Assembly (NCBI RefSeq): GCF_000975155.1
Contig: NZ_BBRG01000001.1
Location: forward strand, 417,999 to 481,998
DNA: 64,000 nt
Origin: Demequina globuliformis
Lineage (GTDB): Bacteria; Actinomycetota; Actinomycetes; Actinomycetales; Demequinaceae
Direction of reading: 5' to 3'
Position numbers and translations under genes: made by a program. Shown piece by piece: positions 52,808-62,449 of the stretch. The notes below the pieces were generated by a model. The model was not told the DNA's origin and made no database searches. It worked only from the letters and a program-made list of their open reading frames with translations. Position 1 is the first letter of the stretch, and each line of letters starts with the position of its first letter.

Positions 52808-54144
52808 GCCGCCACCTCCTTCTCGTGGGTGGGGGCAGGCAAGCGGAACATCGACCGAATCAACGGTGGAGCGGCGATGAACAGCACAATGAGCGCCTGG
52901 ATGACAAGGACGATGTCAACGGGCAGTCCGGCTTGAACCTGCAGGGTCGGACCTGCAGCTCGAAGACCACCGAAGAGGATCGCGGCAAACACCGTGCCGA
53001 GCGGACGCGAACGGCCGAGCAGGGCGACAGTAATGGCGTCGAATCCGATGGATCCCGCCGTCGCCGTCGTGAGCACCTTCTCTGTTCCCAGCACCTGCGC
53101 AGATCCCGCCAAGCCGGCGAACGCACCCGCGATCACCATGACAAGGATGTACGCCTTCGAGACGTTCATTCCCGCAGTACGGGCCGCGTGACTGTTCGCG
53201 CCCACGGCGCGGAGCTCGAAGCCGAGCGTCGACCGCTCCATCAACCACCAGGCAAACCACGCGCCACCGAGCGCGAGCACAAATCCCCAGTGAAGGTTGA
53301 AGTTGTCGCCCAGTAGCAACGGGTACTGCGCGCTCTCGTCGACGATCGGTGAGATGGGGTTGTTGGACCCCTCGCGTTGGAACGCTTCACGCGTCAACAG
53401 GTAGGCAACGAGGTAGAGCGCAATGTAGTTGAGCATGATCGTGACGATCACCTCGTGTGCTCCAGTGCGTGCCTTCAGGAATCCGGGAATGAAGCCCCAC
53501 ACCGCTCCACCGAGCGCCGCACCCACGACCGCGAGCAGCAGGTGGATGGGGAACGGCAGGTGGAACGCGAAGCCGATGTACGCACCAAGCGTGGCACCGA
53601 TCAGCAGCTGTCCTTGAGCACCAATGTTGAACAGACCAGCGCGGAAACCAATACCCAGGCCAAGGCCAGCGAACAACAGCGGCGTAGCCATGGTGAGGGT
53701 CTGCGTGAACGGCTTGATGAAGCCGACAAAGTCGTTGGCCTGGAAGTTCACCACGGCGCCTTGGAAGATCGCGCTATAGGCCCCGCCGAGCGCGTCGCCG
53801 ATTGCGGAGAAGGTGTCCCCGGGCTGCGAGAAGAAGTAGCCCGCGGCCGCGCGGACGTCTTCGTCGGCGAAGCAAATCAAGATGCCTGCGATGAGCAGCG
53901 CGGCAACGACTGCCATGACGACCACGAGCGTGGAGCTCTCGAGGATCTGTCGCAGGACGCTCTGCGAGCGAGGCGCTCCCTCGGTGTCCGCGGGGCTGGT
54001 CGGTCCGCCCGTGCCCTCGGGCTTGGGCGTTTGCGTCTCGACTGCCGCGCCGTCAGCCGCCGCACCGCCTGCGGTGGTGTCGCTCGCGGCCTTGTCGTTT
54101 CCTGCGTCGTCGTCACCCGGGCGGGGTGCGGTCGAGTCGCTCAT
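52804..54144 (-). CDS. ABC transporter permease, nucleoside/BMP type (first permease)
   Basis: 446 residues. The first ~65 are hydrophilic, acidic and Gly/Ala/Thr-rich, then about 10 membrane helices follow with GFRAGLFNIGAQGQLLIGA, the coupling motif of this permease family (NupP/RnsC type). It starts inside the ATPase stop (ATGA overlap). It should form a heterodimeric channel with the second permease. Confidence 0.92.
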   Translation of the reverse strand: MSDSTAPRPGDDDAGNDKAASDTTAGGAAADGAAVETQTPKPEGTGGPTSPADTEGAPRSQSVLRQILESSTLVVVMAVVAALLIAGILICFADEDVRAAAGYFFSQPGDTFSAIGDALGGAYSAIFQGAVVNFQANDFVGFIKPFTQTLTMATPLLFAGLGLGIGFRAGLFNIGAQGQLLIGATLGAYIGFAFHLPFPIHLLLAVVGAALGGAVWGFIPGFLKARTGAHEVIVTIMLNYIALYLVAYLLTREAFQREGSNNPISPIVDESAQYPLLLGDNFNLHWGFVLALGGAWFAWWLMERSTLGFELRAVGANSHAARTAGMNVSKAYILVMVIAGAFAGLAGSAQVLGTEKVLTTATAGSIGFDAITVALLGRSRPLGTVFAAILFGGLRAAGPTLQVQAGLPVDIVLVIQALIVLFIAAPPLIRSMFRLPAPTHEKEVAA

Positions 54145-55658
54145 GCAGCGTCCTCCTCGTGTGCGCCGGCCATCATCAGCCCCATCGTGTCGCGGTCAGT
54201 GTCGGGCGACACGATGTCGACAATTTCGCCGTGGTACATCACCGCAATGCGGTCCGCGAGCGCGTACACCTCGTCCAGTTCCGAACTCACGATGATGACC
54301 GCAACTCCCTTGTCACGTTCTTCGATGATGCGTTTGTGGACAAACTCGATCGAGCCCACGTCCAGCCCGCGCGTGGGCTGGGACGCGATCAGTACCTTGA
54401 GATCGCGCGCGAGTTCGCGAGCGAGCACCACCTTCTGCTGGTTACCGCCCGACAGCGAGCCGGTCAACGCGTTGATGGACGTTGTGCGCACATCGAACTT
54501 CTCCACCTGCGTTTCCGCATGCTCTTTCACCACGGAAGGCTTGATCGCGCCTGCACGCGAGTAGGGCTCGCGGTCGTACAGGTCGAGGATGAGGTTATTC
54601 GCCACCGTAAACGAGGCGACGACGCCGTCCTCGGTGCGGTCCTCGGGGACGAACCCCACGCCGGCGTCCAGCACCTGGCGGATGGTCTTGCCCGTCAGCT
54701 TCTCGCCCTGGAGCGACACGGAGCCGCTCTTGGTTTCGACGACGCCAAGGATCGCTTCCGCCAGCTCAGTCTGGCCGTTGCCTTGCACGCCAGCGACTGC
54801 GAGAATCTCCCCAGCCTTGACCTCAAGTGACACGCCGTTGAGCAGCGTGATGTGGGTGGCCGGGTCCACCACGGTGAGGTCGGAGACCTCGAGAACCACG
54901 TCGCCCGGCGACGCCTCGTCCTTCTCCACAGTCATGGACACGTCGCGGCCCACCATCAAGGACGCCAGTTGCTCCTGTGAATCCGTGGGCTCGGCCGTAC
55001 CGACGACCTTGCCGCGCCGGATCACCGTGATGGTGTCCGCGATGGCCTGGACCTCGCGGAGTTTGTGGGTAATGAGCACCACGGCCGTACCGGAATCACG
55101 CAGCTGCCCCACAATCTCCAAGAGTTCATCGGTCTCTTGTGGGGTCAACACTGCCGTGGGTTCGTCCAGAATGAGCACCTTGGCGTCGCGAGACAGCGCC
55201 TTGATGATCTCGACGCGCTGTTGAGCGCCGACGGACAGGTCCTCGACCACAGCATCGGGGTCGACGTGGAAGTTGAAGCGATCGGAGATCTCGCGCACCT
55301 TCGCGCGCGCTGCTTCGACGTCCAAAAGCTTTGCTGGGCCGGTGACTTGCTCGTGGCCCAGCATCACGTTCTCCGCGACGGTAAACGGCGGCACGAGCAT
55401 GAAGTGCTGGTGGACCATGCCGATGCCGGCCGCCATCGCCTCACCTGGACCGGAGAAGACCACCGGCTCATCGTCGAGCAGGATCTGACCCCCATCCGCG
55501 TCGTAGAGGCCGAACAGGACGTTCATGAGGGTGGACTTTCCGGCGCCGTTCTCGCCCAGAAGCGCGTGGACGGTTCCCGATTCCACAGTGATGCTGATGG
55601 CGTCATTCGCGGTGAAGTCGCCGAACTTCTTGGTGATCTCGCGTAGTTCGAGTTTCAC
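54141..55658 (-). CDS. ABC transporter ATP-binding protein with two ABC domains (NupO/RnsB-like)
   Basis: 505 residues containing two nucleotide-binding domains. Domain 1 has Walker A GENGAGKST (residues 35-43), signature LSVGAQQR and Walker B VLILDEPTAVLT. Domain 2 has the degenerate P-loop GVQGNGQTE typical of this family, and signature LSGGNQQK. Domain 2 also carries ASQPTRGLD where a canonical DEP would be. Such tandem ATPases serve BMP-type nucleoside importers and sugar importers; neighbours settle it as nucleoside-type. A strong hairpin separates it from the lipoprotein gene. Confidence 0.94.
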   Translation of the reverse strand: MKLELREITKKFGDFTANDAISITVESGTVHALLGENGAGKSTLMNVLFGLYDADGGQILLDDEPVVFSGPGEAMAAGIGMVHQHFMLVPPFTVAENVMLGHEQVTGPAKLLDVEAARAKVREISDRFNFHVDPDAVVEDLSVGAQQRVEIIKALSRDAKVLILDEPTAVLTPQETDELLEIVGQLRDSGTAVVLITHKLREVQAIADTITVIRRGKVVGTAEPTDSQEQLASLMVGRDVSMTVEKDEASPGDVVLEVSDLTVVDPATHITLLNGVSLEVKAGEILAVAGVQGNGQTELAEAILGVVETKSGSVSLQGEKLTGKTIRQVLDAGVGFVPEDRTEDGVVASFTVANNLILDLYDREPYSRAGAIKPSVVKEHAETQVEKFDVRTTSINALTGSLSGGNQQKVVLARELARDLKVLIASQPTRGLDVGSIEFVHKRIIEERDKGVAVIIVSSELDEVYALADRIAVMYHGEIVDIVSPDTDRDTMGLMMAGAHEEDAA

Positions 55659-55707
55659 GCTGTCTCCTTCTAGGACCTGCGCCGATGCTGGTCCCTCAAG
55701 TCAAGCA

Positions 55708-55743
55708 CGAGGGGCGTACCGCGTCTACGCGGCACGCCCCTCG
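55708..55743 (-). terminator. Intercistronic hairpin after the BMP lipoprotein gene
   Basis: CGAGGGGCGT and an inner CCGCG pair with CGCGG and ACGCCCCTCG with one A/C mismatch, loop TCTA. There is no T tract on the minus strand, so it probably protects the lipoprotein mRNA 3' end or terminates partly, giving more binding protein than transporter. Confidence 0.6.
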
Positions 55744-55777
55744 CGTGGAGTGAGCTCGCGGCTCACATGCTGGTGTG

Positions 55778-56851
55778 TTAGCCGGCCGTCGAAGGCTCGA
55801 TCTCACCCGCGATGATGCCCTCACGCAGGGTCTCAAGCTCCGCGGTGACCTCCTCGGGCACAACGCCCTCGGGGAACTCCGCGATGCCAACGCCCTCGTT
55901 CTCCAGCGTGCCCACGTAGGGCTCGTTGGTGAAGCCGTCGCCGGCAGCCTGGTCGATCGTGTCGAACACTGCGTTGGAGATGTTCTTGAGCACCGAGGTC
56001 AGGATGATGTCGGCGTACTCAGGAGCGGACTCGGTCCAGTCGGAGTCCACACCCACGAGCCAGGCGTCGCCAGCCGACTGCACGGCCGAGGCGGCACCCA
56101 GACCCACGGGACCCGCGACGGGCATCACGATGTCCGCACCCTGGTCAAGGAAGCCCTGCGTGGTGTTCTGGCCCTTGGTCTGGTCGTCGAAGTCACCGGT
56201 GAACGAGCCGTCCGAGCCGTCCCAACCGAGAACCGAGACGGAGCCGCCCATGTCCTCGTTGTACTTGTTGGCGCCCGCGAGGAAGCCGTCCATGAAGATC
56301 GACACGGTCGGGATGTTCACACCACCGAAGGTGCCAAGCGTGCCAGTCTGCGACGCGCCAGCGGCCGCGTAGCCCGCGAGGAACGCCGCCTCGTCGGTCT
56401 CGAAGAACATGGGCTTCACGTTCTCGATGGGCTCGTCGTAGCCGAAGTCGACGATCGCGAAGTTCACGTCGGGGTTGTTGGCAGCTGCCTCAGCAGTCGC
56501 GTCACCCAGCAGGAAGCCGACGGTGATGATCAGGTCACAGCCTGCAGCAACCTGGGCCTCAAGGTTGGGGCCGTAGTCGGACTCGGCGGTGGACTCGGCC
56601 TGAGCGATCTCAACACCGAGCTCGTCGCCTGCGCGCACCAGGCCGTTGTATGCCGACTCGTTGAACGAAGCGTCATCGAAGCCGCCCGCGTCAGAAACCA
56701 TGCACGCCTTGAAATCGATCGACTCGGCGGCCTCCGTGGTGGCGTCGGTCGTCGACTCGGCGCTGGTCTCTTCCTCAGGGGCAGAACCACACGCTGCCAA
56801 GACAAGGGCGGACGCTGCCGCCACTGCACCAATGCGAATCGAATTGCGCAT
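55778..56851 (-). CDS. BMP-family nucleoside-binding lipoprotein
   Basis: 357 residues. A signal peptide ends in the lipobox LAAC (ALVLAACGSA), followed by an acidic Ser/Thr linker and a type I periplasmic-binding fold of the BMP (PnrA-like) family, which binds purine nucleosides. KACMVSDAGGFDDASFN is the N-terminal ligand-binding segment of the family. ATG 56851 is chosen because AGGAAG lies 6 bases upstream; GTG 56866 is spurious. First gene of the import and salvage operon. Confidence 0.93.
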   Translation of the reverse strand: MRNSIRIGAVAAASALVLAACGSAPEEETSAESTTDATTEAAESIDFKACMVSDAGGFDDASFNESAYNGLVRAGDELGVEIAQAESTAESDYGPNLEAQVAAGCDLIITVGFLLGDATAEAAANNPDVNFAIVDFGYDEPIENVKPMFFETDEAAFLAGYAAAGASQTGTLGTFGGVNIPTVSIFMDGFLAGANKYNEDMGGSVSVLGWDGSDGSFTGDFDDQTKGQNTTQGFLDQGADIVMPVAGPVGLGAASAVQSAGDAWLVGVDSDWTESAPEYADIILTSVLKNISNAVFDTIDQAAGDGFTNEPYVGTLENEGVGIAEFPEGVVPEEVTAELETLREGIIAGEIEPSTAG

Positions 56852-56921
56852 CTGTAGCTTCCTCACTATCGAATGACCTGTTGGGTACGCCAGGCTGTTG
56901 CGTTGCTCACAATGCTACGCA

Positions 56922-56933
56922 GGAAATGTTTCC
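56922..56933. promoter_or_regulatory. Palindrome upstream of the nucleoside operon
   Basis: GGAAA-TG-TTTCC, 71 bases before the lipoprotein start in otherwise GC-rich DNA. A candidate operator for the operon; regulator unknown. Confidence 0.4.
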
Positions 56934-56992
56934 GCTACAGGTCAGTATGGTGCCGGCGAGGCAACGGTTCTGTATCAATCTGGCAGGCGGTT

Positions 56993-58078
56993 TTAGGGAA
57001 ACCGGACATCCTTCACCCGCTGGGCCACAGACCGGCGCGTCACCAAGATCGCCTCGTCGGTCTCGACAATGACCGCGTCATCAATGCCCACCACCGCGAC
57101 CGGCTTGGTGCCGCCAATCACCACGGGAGACTCGGAATCGACCGCGGCCACGGCCGCGGTGCGCTGACTAGCCAGGGTGCCTGAGGCATCGGCCTCCAGC
57201 AGGTGCGCAAGCGAGTCGAAGTCGCCAACGTCGTGCCATTCGAATGACCCAGGAAGGGTCGCGACTCCCCCGGAGGCGGCCACGGGTTCCGCGATCGCGT
57301 GGTCAATGGCGATCTTGGTGAGCGTGGGCCACACGCGGGTGAGGACATCCGCCCGGTCCGGCCCATCCCACGCGGCGGCGATCTCGCGCACGCCTGCTTC
57401 AAGAGTCGGCTGCAAGGTCGCGAGATGGTTCAGCAGCACGGTCGTCGACACCACGAACATGCCCGCATTCCACGTGTAACCTCCAGCGGCGAGCATTCGT
57501 GCTGCAGTGTCCTCTTCAGGCTTCTCTGTGAAGGCCTCCACCTGGAACACGCCCGGCACCTCAGGCAACGGCGCGCCGGCCTTGATGTACCCAAACGCGC
57601 TCGACGGCCCCGTCGGCTCAATTCCGATGGTCACGACCTTGCCGGTGCGCGCCGCGGCGATCGCAGTCCGCACCGTCTCGCGGAACGCATCGGCGTCGGG
57701 GATGACGTGGTCCGCAGCGAACGACCCCATGATGCGTTCCCCGTGGCGGTGCTCGATGACCGCGGCGGCAAGCGCGATTGCTGCCATCGAGTCACGGGGG
57801 CTCGGCTCGGTGAGGAGAGCCGATGCTTCAAGGTCAGGAAGTTGTTGAGCGACAGCTGGGGCGTGACGTTCGCCCGTCACGACCAGGGTCTCGCCCGCTA
57901 CCGGCGCGAGGCGCGCGACGGTGTCCTGAATCAACGTGGTCCCTGATCCGAGCAGGTCGATGAGGAACTTGGGGCGGTGAGGTTGGGACAGAGGCCACAG
58001 CCGCGAGCCAATGCCCCCCGCGGGGATTACTGCCACAAAGTCGGAGACGGGTTCCTGACCGCTGTCATCGTGAGTCAT
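56993..58078 (-). CDS. manC: Mannose-1-phosphate guanylyltransferase
   Basis: 361 residues. Makes GDP-mannose from GTP and mannose-1-phosphate for glycans and glycolipids. The nucleotidyl-transferase signature VIPAGGIGSRLWPLS with HRPKFL, and the GIEPTGPSSAFGYI and FTEKP segments are clear. No C-terminal mannose-6-phosphate isomerase domain, so single-function. It is divergent from sdhC with a 52-base gap. Confidence 0.93.
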   Translation of the reverse strand: MTHDDSGQEPVSDFVAVIPAGGIGSRLWPLSQPHRPKFLIDLLGSGTTLIQDTVARLAPVAGETLVVTGERHAPAVAQQLPDLEASALLTEPSPRDSMAAIALAAAVIEHRHGERIMGSFAADHVIPDADAFRETVRTAIAAARTGKVVTIGIEPTGPSSAFGYIKAGAPLPEVPGVFQVEAFTEKPEEDTAARMLAAGGYTWNAGMFVVSTTVLLNHLATLQPTLEAGVREIAAAWDGPDRADVLTRVWPTLTKIAIDHAIAEPVAASGGVATLPGSFEWHDVGDFDSLAHLLEADASGTLASQRTAAVAAVDSESPVVIGGTKPVAVVGIDDAVIVETDEAILVTRRSVAQRVKDVRFP

Positions 58079-58130
58079 GCGACCACATTAGGATGGACGG
58101 CGAGTCAACCCGGAATTCGAAGGAGAGTCC

Positions 58131-58505
58131 GTGTCGCCAGCGCCCACGCTCTACCGAGGAGCCGAGGGGATGTGGATGTGGGTCGTGCACCGCACGACCG
58201 GTATCGCCATCTTCTTCTTCCTTATTGTCCACGTCCTCGACACCGCGCTCGTGCGCGTGTCACCCGAGGCCTACAACACCGTGATCGGTCACTACAAAAC
58301 CCCGCTGTACACACTGATCGAGGCCGGTCTCGTCGCCGCCATCTCGTTGCACGCCCTGAACGGCCTGCGTGTAATCGCAGTCGACAAGTGGACCTGGGCG
58401 TTGCGGCGCCAGAAGATGCTCGTGTGGTGGGTGTGGATCGGCTTCGCCATCATCATGATCGGCTTCCTTCCCCGCCACTTCATGCACGCGTTCGGAGGTG
58501 CATGA
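58131..58505 (+). CDS. sdhC: Succinate dehydrogenase cytochrome b556 subunit
   Basis: 124 residues with three membrane helices. WMWVVHRTTGIAIFFFLIVHVLDTAL contains the haem and quinone-site residues of SdhC (the Arg and His after the first helix start). GTG at 58131 has an AAGGAGAG site 5 bases upstream. First gene of sdhCDAB, coupled by overlap to sdhD. Confidence 0.93.
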   Translation: MSPAPTLYRGAEGMWMWVVHRTTGIAIFFFLIVHVLDTALVRVSPEAYNTVIGHYKTPLYTLIEAGLVAAISLHALNGLRVIAVDKWTWALRRQKMLVWWVWIGFAIIMIGFLPRHFMHAFGGA

Positions 58506-58957
58506 TGAGCCAGGCTCCCGAACTCAAGGCGCCCAATAAGGCAATCAGCCACTCCACCCTCGGGCGCGCCCGCCGCTGGAGCTGGATTTTCCAGCGTGTC
58601 TCCGGTGCGCTGCTGATCGCGCTGATCGCGATTCACCTCACCGTGAACCTCGTCAGGGGCGACGGCATCAACCAGATTGACTTCGCCTTCGTCGCAGGCA
58701 AGCTCGCCAGCCCCTTCTGGCAGTGGTTCGACTTCACCATGCTCATCCTCGCGATGGTGCACGGCGGCAACGGCATGCGCATGGTCATCGATGACTACGC
58801 CCGCAAGCCCTGGTTGCACGCGACCCTGACGTGGGCACTGCGCATCACCACGGTCGTCATCATCGTGCTGGGCACCTTGGTGCTCTTCACCTTCGACCCG
58901 TGCCCCGCAAACGCCGACCCATCCCTGCTGCCGAGTTTCTGTGAGGACTTCTCATGA
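58502..58957 (+). CDS. sdhD: Succinate dehydrogenase membrane anchor subunit
   Basis: 151 residues (or 150 from the second ATG at 58505). Three membrane helices; [19 protein letters not shown] and [16 protein letters not shown] are SdhD motifs, with histidines for haem. The C-terminus ends with a short Cys/Pro/Asp-rich tail. It overlaps sdhC by 4 bases and sdhA by 4 bases. Confidence 0.92.
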   Translation: MMSQAPELKAPNKAISHSTLGRARRWSWIFQRVSGALLIALIAIHLTVNLVRGDGINQIDFAFVAGKLASPFWQWFDFTMLILAMVHGGNGMRMVIDDYARKPWLHATLTWALRITTVVIIVLGTLVLFTFDPCPANADPSLLPSFCEDFS

Positions 58958-60729
58958 CCACTGAGCACGAGTTCGACGTCGTCATCGTGGGCGCCGGTGG
59001 CGCCGGCATGCGCGCGGCGCTGGAGAGTTCTCAGCGCGCCAAGACTGCCGTCATTACCAAGCTGTACCCCACCCGGTCCCACACTGGCGCGGCACAGGGC
59101 GGCATGGCTGCGGCGCTGAGCAACGTCGAGGATGACAACGCCGAGTGGCACACCTTTGACACCGTGAAGGGCGGCGACTACCTGGTCGACCAGGACGCCG
59201 CTGAGATCCTGTGCAAGGAAGCGGTTGACGCGGTCCTGGACCTCGAGAAGATGGGCCTGCCCTTCAACCGCACCCCCGAGGGCAAGGTTGACCAGCGTCG
59301 CTTTGGTGGCCACACCCGCAACCACGGCGAGGCAGCCGTACGTCGCGCCTGCTACGCCGCGGACCGCACCGGTCACATGATCCTGCAGACGCTGTACCAA
59401 CAGTGCATCAAGCAGGAAGTCGAGTTTTTCAACGAGTTCTACGTGCTGGACCTGATTCTCGACGGCGACCCGCAGGCCGCTGGCGACGACGGCGAGGTGG
59501 CTGCCGCTGGCGTGGTCGCGTACCAGTTGTCGACGGGTGAGGTTCACACCTTCCGCGCCAAGTCCGTGATCTTCGCGACCGGTGGCGCTGGCAAGGTGTT
59601 CAAGACCACCTCCAACGCCCACACGTTGACCGGTGACGGCATGGGAATTGCCCTGCGTGCCGGCATCCCGCTCGAGGACATGGAGTTCTTCCAGTTCCAC
59701 CCCACAGGCCTGGCGGGTCTGGGGATCCTGCTGTCGGAGGCCGCGCGCGGCGAAGGCGGCATCCTGCGCAACTCGGAGGGCGAACGCTTCATGGAGCGCT
59801 ACGCCCCCACGATCAAGGACCTCGCACCGCGCGACATGGTGGCGCGCGCGATGGCAAATGAAGTGCGCGAGGGCCGCGGCTGCGGCCCCAACAAGGACTA
59901 CGTGCTGTTGGACCTCACGCACCTTGAGCCCAGCCACATCGACGAGAAGCTGCCCGACATCACGGAGTTCGCCCGCACCTACCTGGGTGTGGAGCCGTAC
60001 ACCGAGCCGGTCCCCGTGTTCCCCACCGCGCACTACGCCATGGGCGGTATCCCCACCAACGTTCAGGGCGAGGTGCTGCGCGACAACACGCACGTGGTCA
60101 AGGGCTTGTACGCGGCCGGCGAGTGCGCGTGCGTGTCGGTGCACGGCGCCAACCGTCTGGGCACCAACTCGCTGCTGGACATCAACGTGTTCGGGCGCCG
60201 CGCCGGTATTGCCGCCGCGGAGTACGCCAACGCCACTGACGTCACCCCCGAGCTGCCGGCCGATGCCTCCGCCAGGGTCGAGGCGCTCGTCGCCCAGTTG
60301 CGCGAGACCGTCGGCGGCGACGGCACCGAGCGGGTCGCGCAGATCCGCAAGGAGCTTCAAGAGACGATGGACCGCAACGTCCAGGTCTTCCGCACGTCGG
60401 ACTCTCTCGCCGAGGCCCACGGGGTCGTCAAGGAACTGCAGGAGCGCTACAAGAACGTCGCGATCCACGACCGCGGCACGCGCTTCAACACGGACCTGCT
60501 TGAGGCGATCGAGTTGGGCTTCCTATTGGAGCTTTCCGAGGTCGTGATCGCTGGCGCCGAGGGTCGGAAGGAATCCCGCGGCGGTCACTACCGCGAGGAC
60601 TTCCCCACGCGTGATGACGAGAACTACATGCAGCACACCATGGCCTACAAGCGTGCCGACGGCACCGTGGACTTGGACTGGAAGCCGGTCGTGGTGACCA
60701 AGTACCAGCCCATGGAACGCAAGTACTAG
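58954..60729 (+). CDS. sdhA: Succinate dehydrogenase flavoprotein subunit
   Basis: 591 residues, standard length. Oxidises succinate to fumarate with covalent FAD. The FAD fold [17 protein letters not shown], the flavinylation histidine in [12 protein letters not shown], and the substrate-site HPTG and the [13 protein letters not shown] segment are present. The start overlaps the sdhD stop (ATGA). Confidence 0.97.
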   Translation: MTTEHEFDVVIVGAGGAGMRAALESSQRAKTAVITKLYPTRSHTGAAQGGMAAALSNVEDDNAEWHTFDTVKGGDYLVDQDAAEILCKEAVDAVLDLEKMGLPFNRTPEGKVDQRRFGGHTRNHGEAAVRRACYAADRTGHMILQTLYQQCIKQEVEFFNEFYVLDLILDGDPQAAGDDGEVAAAGVVAYQLSTGEVHTFRAKSVIFATGGAGKVFKTTSNAHTLTGDGMGIALRAGIPLEDMEFFQFHPTGLAGLGILLSEAARGEGGILRNSEGERFMERYAPTIKDLAPRDMVARAMANEVREGRGCGPNKDYVLLDLTHLEPSHIDEKLPDITEFARTYLGVEPYTEPVPVFPTAHYAMGGIPTNVQGEVLRDNTHVVKGLYAAGECACVSVHGANRLGTNSLLDINVFGRRAGIAAAEYANATDVTPELPADASARVEALVAQLRETVGGDGTERVAQIRKELQETMDRNVQVFRTSDSLAEAHGVVKELQERYKNVAIHDRGTRFNTDLLEAIELGFLLELSEVVIAGAEGRKESRGGHYREDFPTRDDENYMQHTMAYKRADGTVDLDWKPVVVTKYQPMERKY

Positions 60730-60742
60730 GAGGGATGGGGAG

Positions 60743-61510
60743 ATGACCGCTACCGCTGAGAAGCCCGCCGAGGCAGGCGCCATCCCGTCGATGACGGTGA
60801 CGCTGAAGATCCTGCGCTTTGACCCCGACGGCCTCGACGGCCGCGAAGCGGGGACTGAGTACTGGGAAGAGTTCACGGTCGAGGCGCACGCCACCGACCG
60901 CGTGCTGGACGCGTTGCACAAGATCAAGTGGGAGCAAGACGGCTCACTGGCCTTCCGCCGCTCCTGCGCGCACGGCGTGTGTGGCTCGGATGCCATGCGC
61001 ATCAATGCCCGCAACCGCCTTGCCTGCAAGACGCTGCTCAAGGACCTCAACCCCGCCAAGCCCATCATGGTCGAGCCCATCAAGGGCCTGCCAGTGGAGA
61101 AGGACCTCATCGTGGACATGGAGCCGTTCTTCGCCTCCTACCGCGAGATCATGCCCTTCCTCATGACGACGGGTACCGCTCCTGAGCGCGAGCGCCTCCA
61201 GTCCCCTGAGGACCGCGCTCGCTTTGACGACACCACCAAGTGCATCCTGTGCGCCGCGTGCACGACGAGCTGCCCGGTGTTCTGGACGGACGGCCAGTAC
61301 TTTGGCCCGCAGGCCATCGTGGGCGCCCACCGGTTCATCTTCGACTCCCGTGATGAGGGCGAGTGGGACCGTCTGGAGATCCTCAACGACAAGGCCGGGG
61401 TGTGGAAGTGCCGCACGGCATTCAACTGCACCGAGGCCTGCCCGCGTGGCATCGAGGTCACCAAGGCGATCTCTGAGGTCAAGCACGCGCTCAACACGGG
61501 TGAAATCTAG
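60743..61510 (+). CDS. sdhB: Succinate dehydrogenase iron-sulfur subunit
   Basis: 255 residues. Three Fe-S centres: 2Fe-2S in SCAHGVCGSDAM with a following Cys, 4Fe-4S in CILCAACTTSCPVFW, and 3Fe-4S with CTEACPRGI. It passes electrons from SdhA to quinone in the SdhCD anchor. A GGAGGGATGGGGAG leader gives a good ribosome-binding site. It ends the operon at a strong terminator. Confidence 0.97.
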   Translation: MTATAEKPAEAGAIPSMTVTLKILRFDPDGLDGREAGTEYWEEFTVEAHATDRVLDALHKIKWEQDGSLAFRRSCAHGVCGSDAMRINARNRLACKTLLKDLNPAKPIMVEPIKGLPVEKDLIVDMEPFFASYREIMPFLMTTGTAPERERLQSPEDRARFDDTTKCILCAACTTSCPVFWTDGQYFGPQAIVGAHRFIFDSRDEGEWDRLEILNDKAGVWKCRTAFNCTEACPRGIEVTKAISEVKHALNTGEI

Positions 61511-61531
61511 CCTCGTCAGCGTGACAGCGTG

Positions 61532-61563
61532 AAGGCCGGGTGAGGAGTCCTCACCCGGCCTTT
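61532..61563 (+). terminator. Terminator after sdhB
   Basis: AAGGCCGGGTGAGG (61532-61545) pairs with CCTCACCCGGCCTT (61549-61562) around a 3-base loop, followed by T. Lies 21 bases after the stop and may serve the convergent DUF4190 gene too. Confidence 0.88.
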
Positions 61564-61591
61564 GTGCTGGTATCGCGACTGCGCGCAGCGC

Positions 61592-62362
61592 CTACTCTTC
61601 GCAGTAGCCACCCATGGGAGTGGCCTCGCGGCCGCCGCAGGTCTCCGCGAAGGACTCATACTCGGAGCCAAAATCGGAGGCCCAGTACAGTTCGTTGCAG
61701 GCACCGTTGTCCCCCGCCTCGCACTGGTCGTACAGGGCGTCGAGGTCCGCGTCATCGCCGTAGGCCTGGTCACTGTCGAAGAAGTCGCCCAGCTCGCTGC
61801 CGATGGGCTCCACGTAGGCCTGCGTGGCCGTGATCGCGGCGGTGATGACGGCTGTCCACACCATGCATGCCAGGACGCCGAGCACCACACCGGTGACAGC
61901 CATCCACGTGCCCTTGCGCTGGCCGCCAGCCGTGCGTCGCAGGCCGATTGCGCCGAGCACTACGGCGACAGGGCCCATCGATAGCAGCCCTGTCACCAAG
62001 GCGCCGATCGAGACACCGTCGTAGTCACCGCTCGTGGTGGGCGCACTCGCCGGCGCGGCACCGTAGCCCTGCGGCGCCCCATAGACCGGTGGCTGCGGGG
62101 CCTGCGGCGGCGCATACGTGGCGCCAGGCGCGTAGGGCTCACCTTGCTGGTACATGGGGGTGGCTGGTGCTTGGACGCCAGGTGCGGGCGTGGCCACCCA
62201 AGGAGTCGCCCCTGCGTCGCGGTCGGCCTGCTCGGCAGGCGCCGGCCACGAAGTCTCGGGCTGGAACTGCTGCGGTGGGTTGCTTTGTTCGTGGGAAGCC
62301 TGCGGGGTCTGGGCGGGCTGCGAGCCGTCCTTGGGACGCAAGAAGGGGTCGTATTCGGTCAC
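61592..62362 (-). CDS. DUF4190 membrane protein with Pro-rich N-terminus
   Basis: 256 residues. The first ~115 are a disordered Pro/Gln/Ala-rich cytoplasmic region (QPAQTPQ, APQPPVYGAP). Two membrane helices follow (SIGALVTGLLSMGPVAVVLGAIGL and MAVTGVVLGVLACMVWTAVITAA) with the GLRRTAGGQRKGTW loop typical of DUF4190, then an acidic extracellular tail with four cysteines. Role unknown. GTG 62362 (VTEYDPFLRP) has a GAGGAG site about 8 bases upstream. Confidence 0.8.
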   Translation of the reverse strand: MTEYDPFLRPKDGSQPAQTPQASHEQSNPPQQFQPETSWPAPAEQADRDAGATPWVATPAPGVQAPATPMYQQGEPYAPGATYAPPQAPQPPVYGAPQGYGAAPASAPTTSGDYDGVSIGALVTGLLSMGPVAVVLGAIGLRRTAGGQRKGTWMAVTGVVLGVLACMVWTAVITAAITATQAYVEPIGSELGDFFDSDQAYGDDADLDALYDQCEAGDNGACNELYWASDFGSEYESFAETCGGREATPMGGYCEE

Positions 62363-62449
62363 GCAGATCTCCTCAGTAGGCACTCGACCTCACGGAATCT
62401 ACTGGTACACGGCCGTTACGCGCTACCCCCGACACATGTTCCGTGCGGG

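Noticed and set aside
58795-60468. Minus-strand open frame opposite sdhA
   Set aside because: Shadow frame of a strongly conserved gene; translation resembles those of other shadows.
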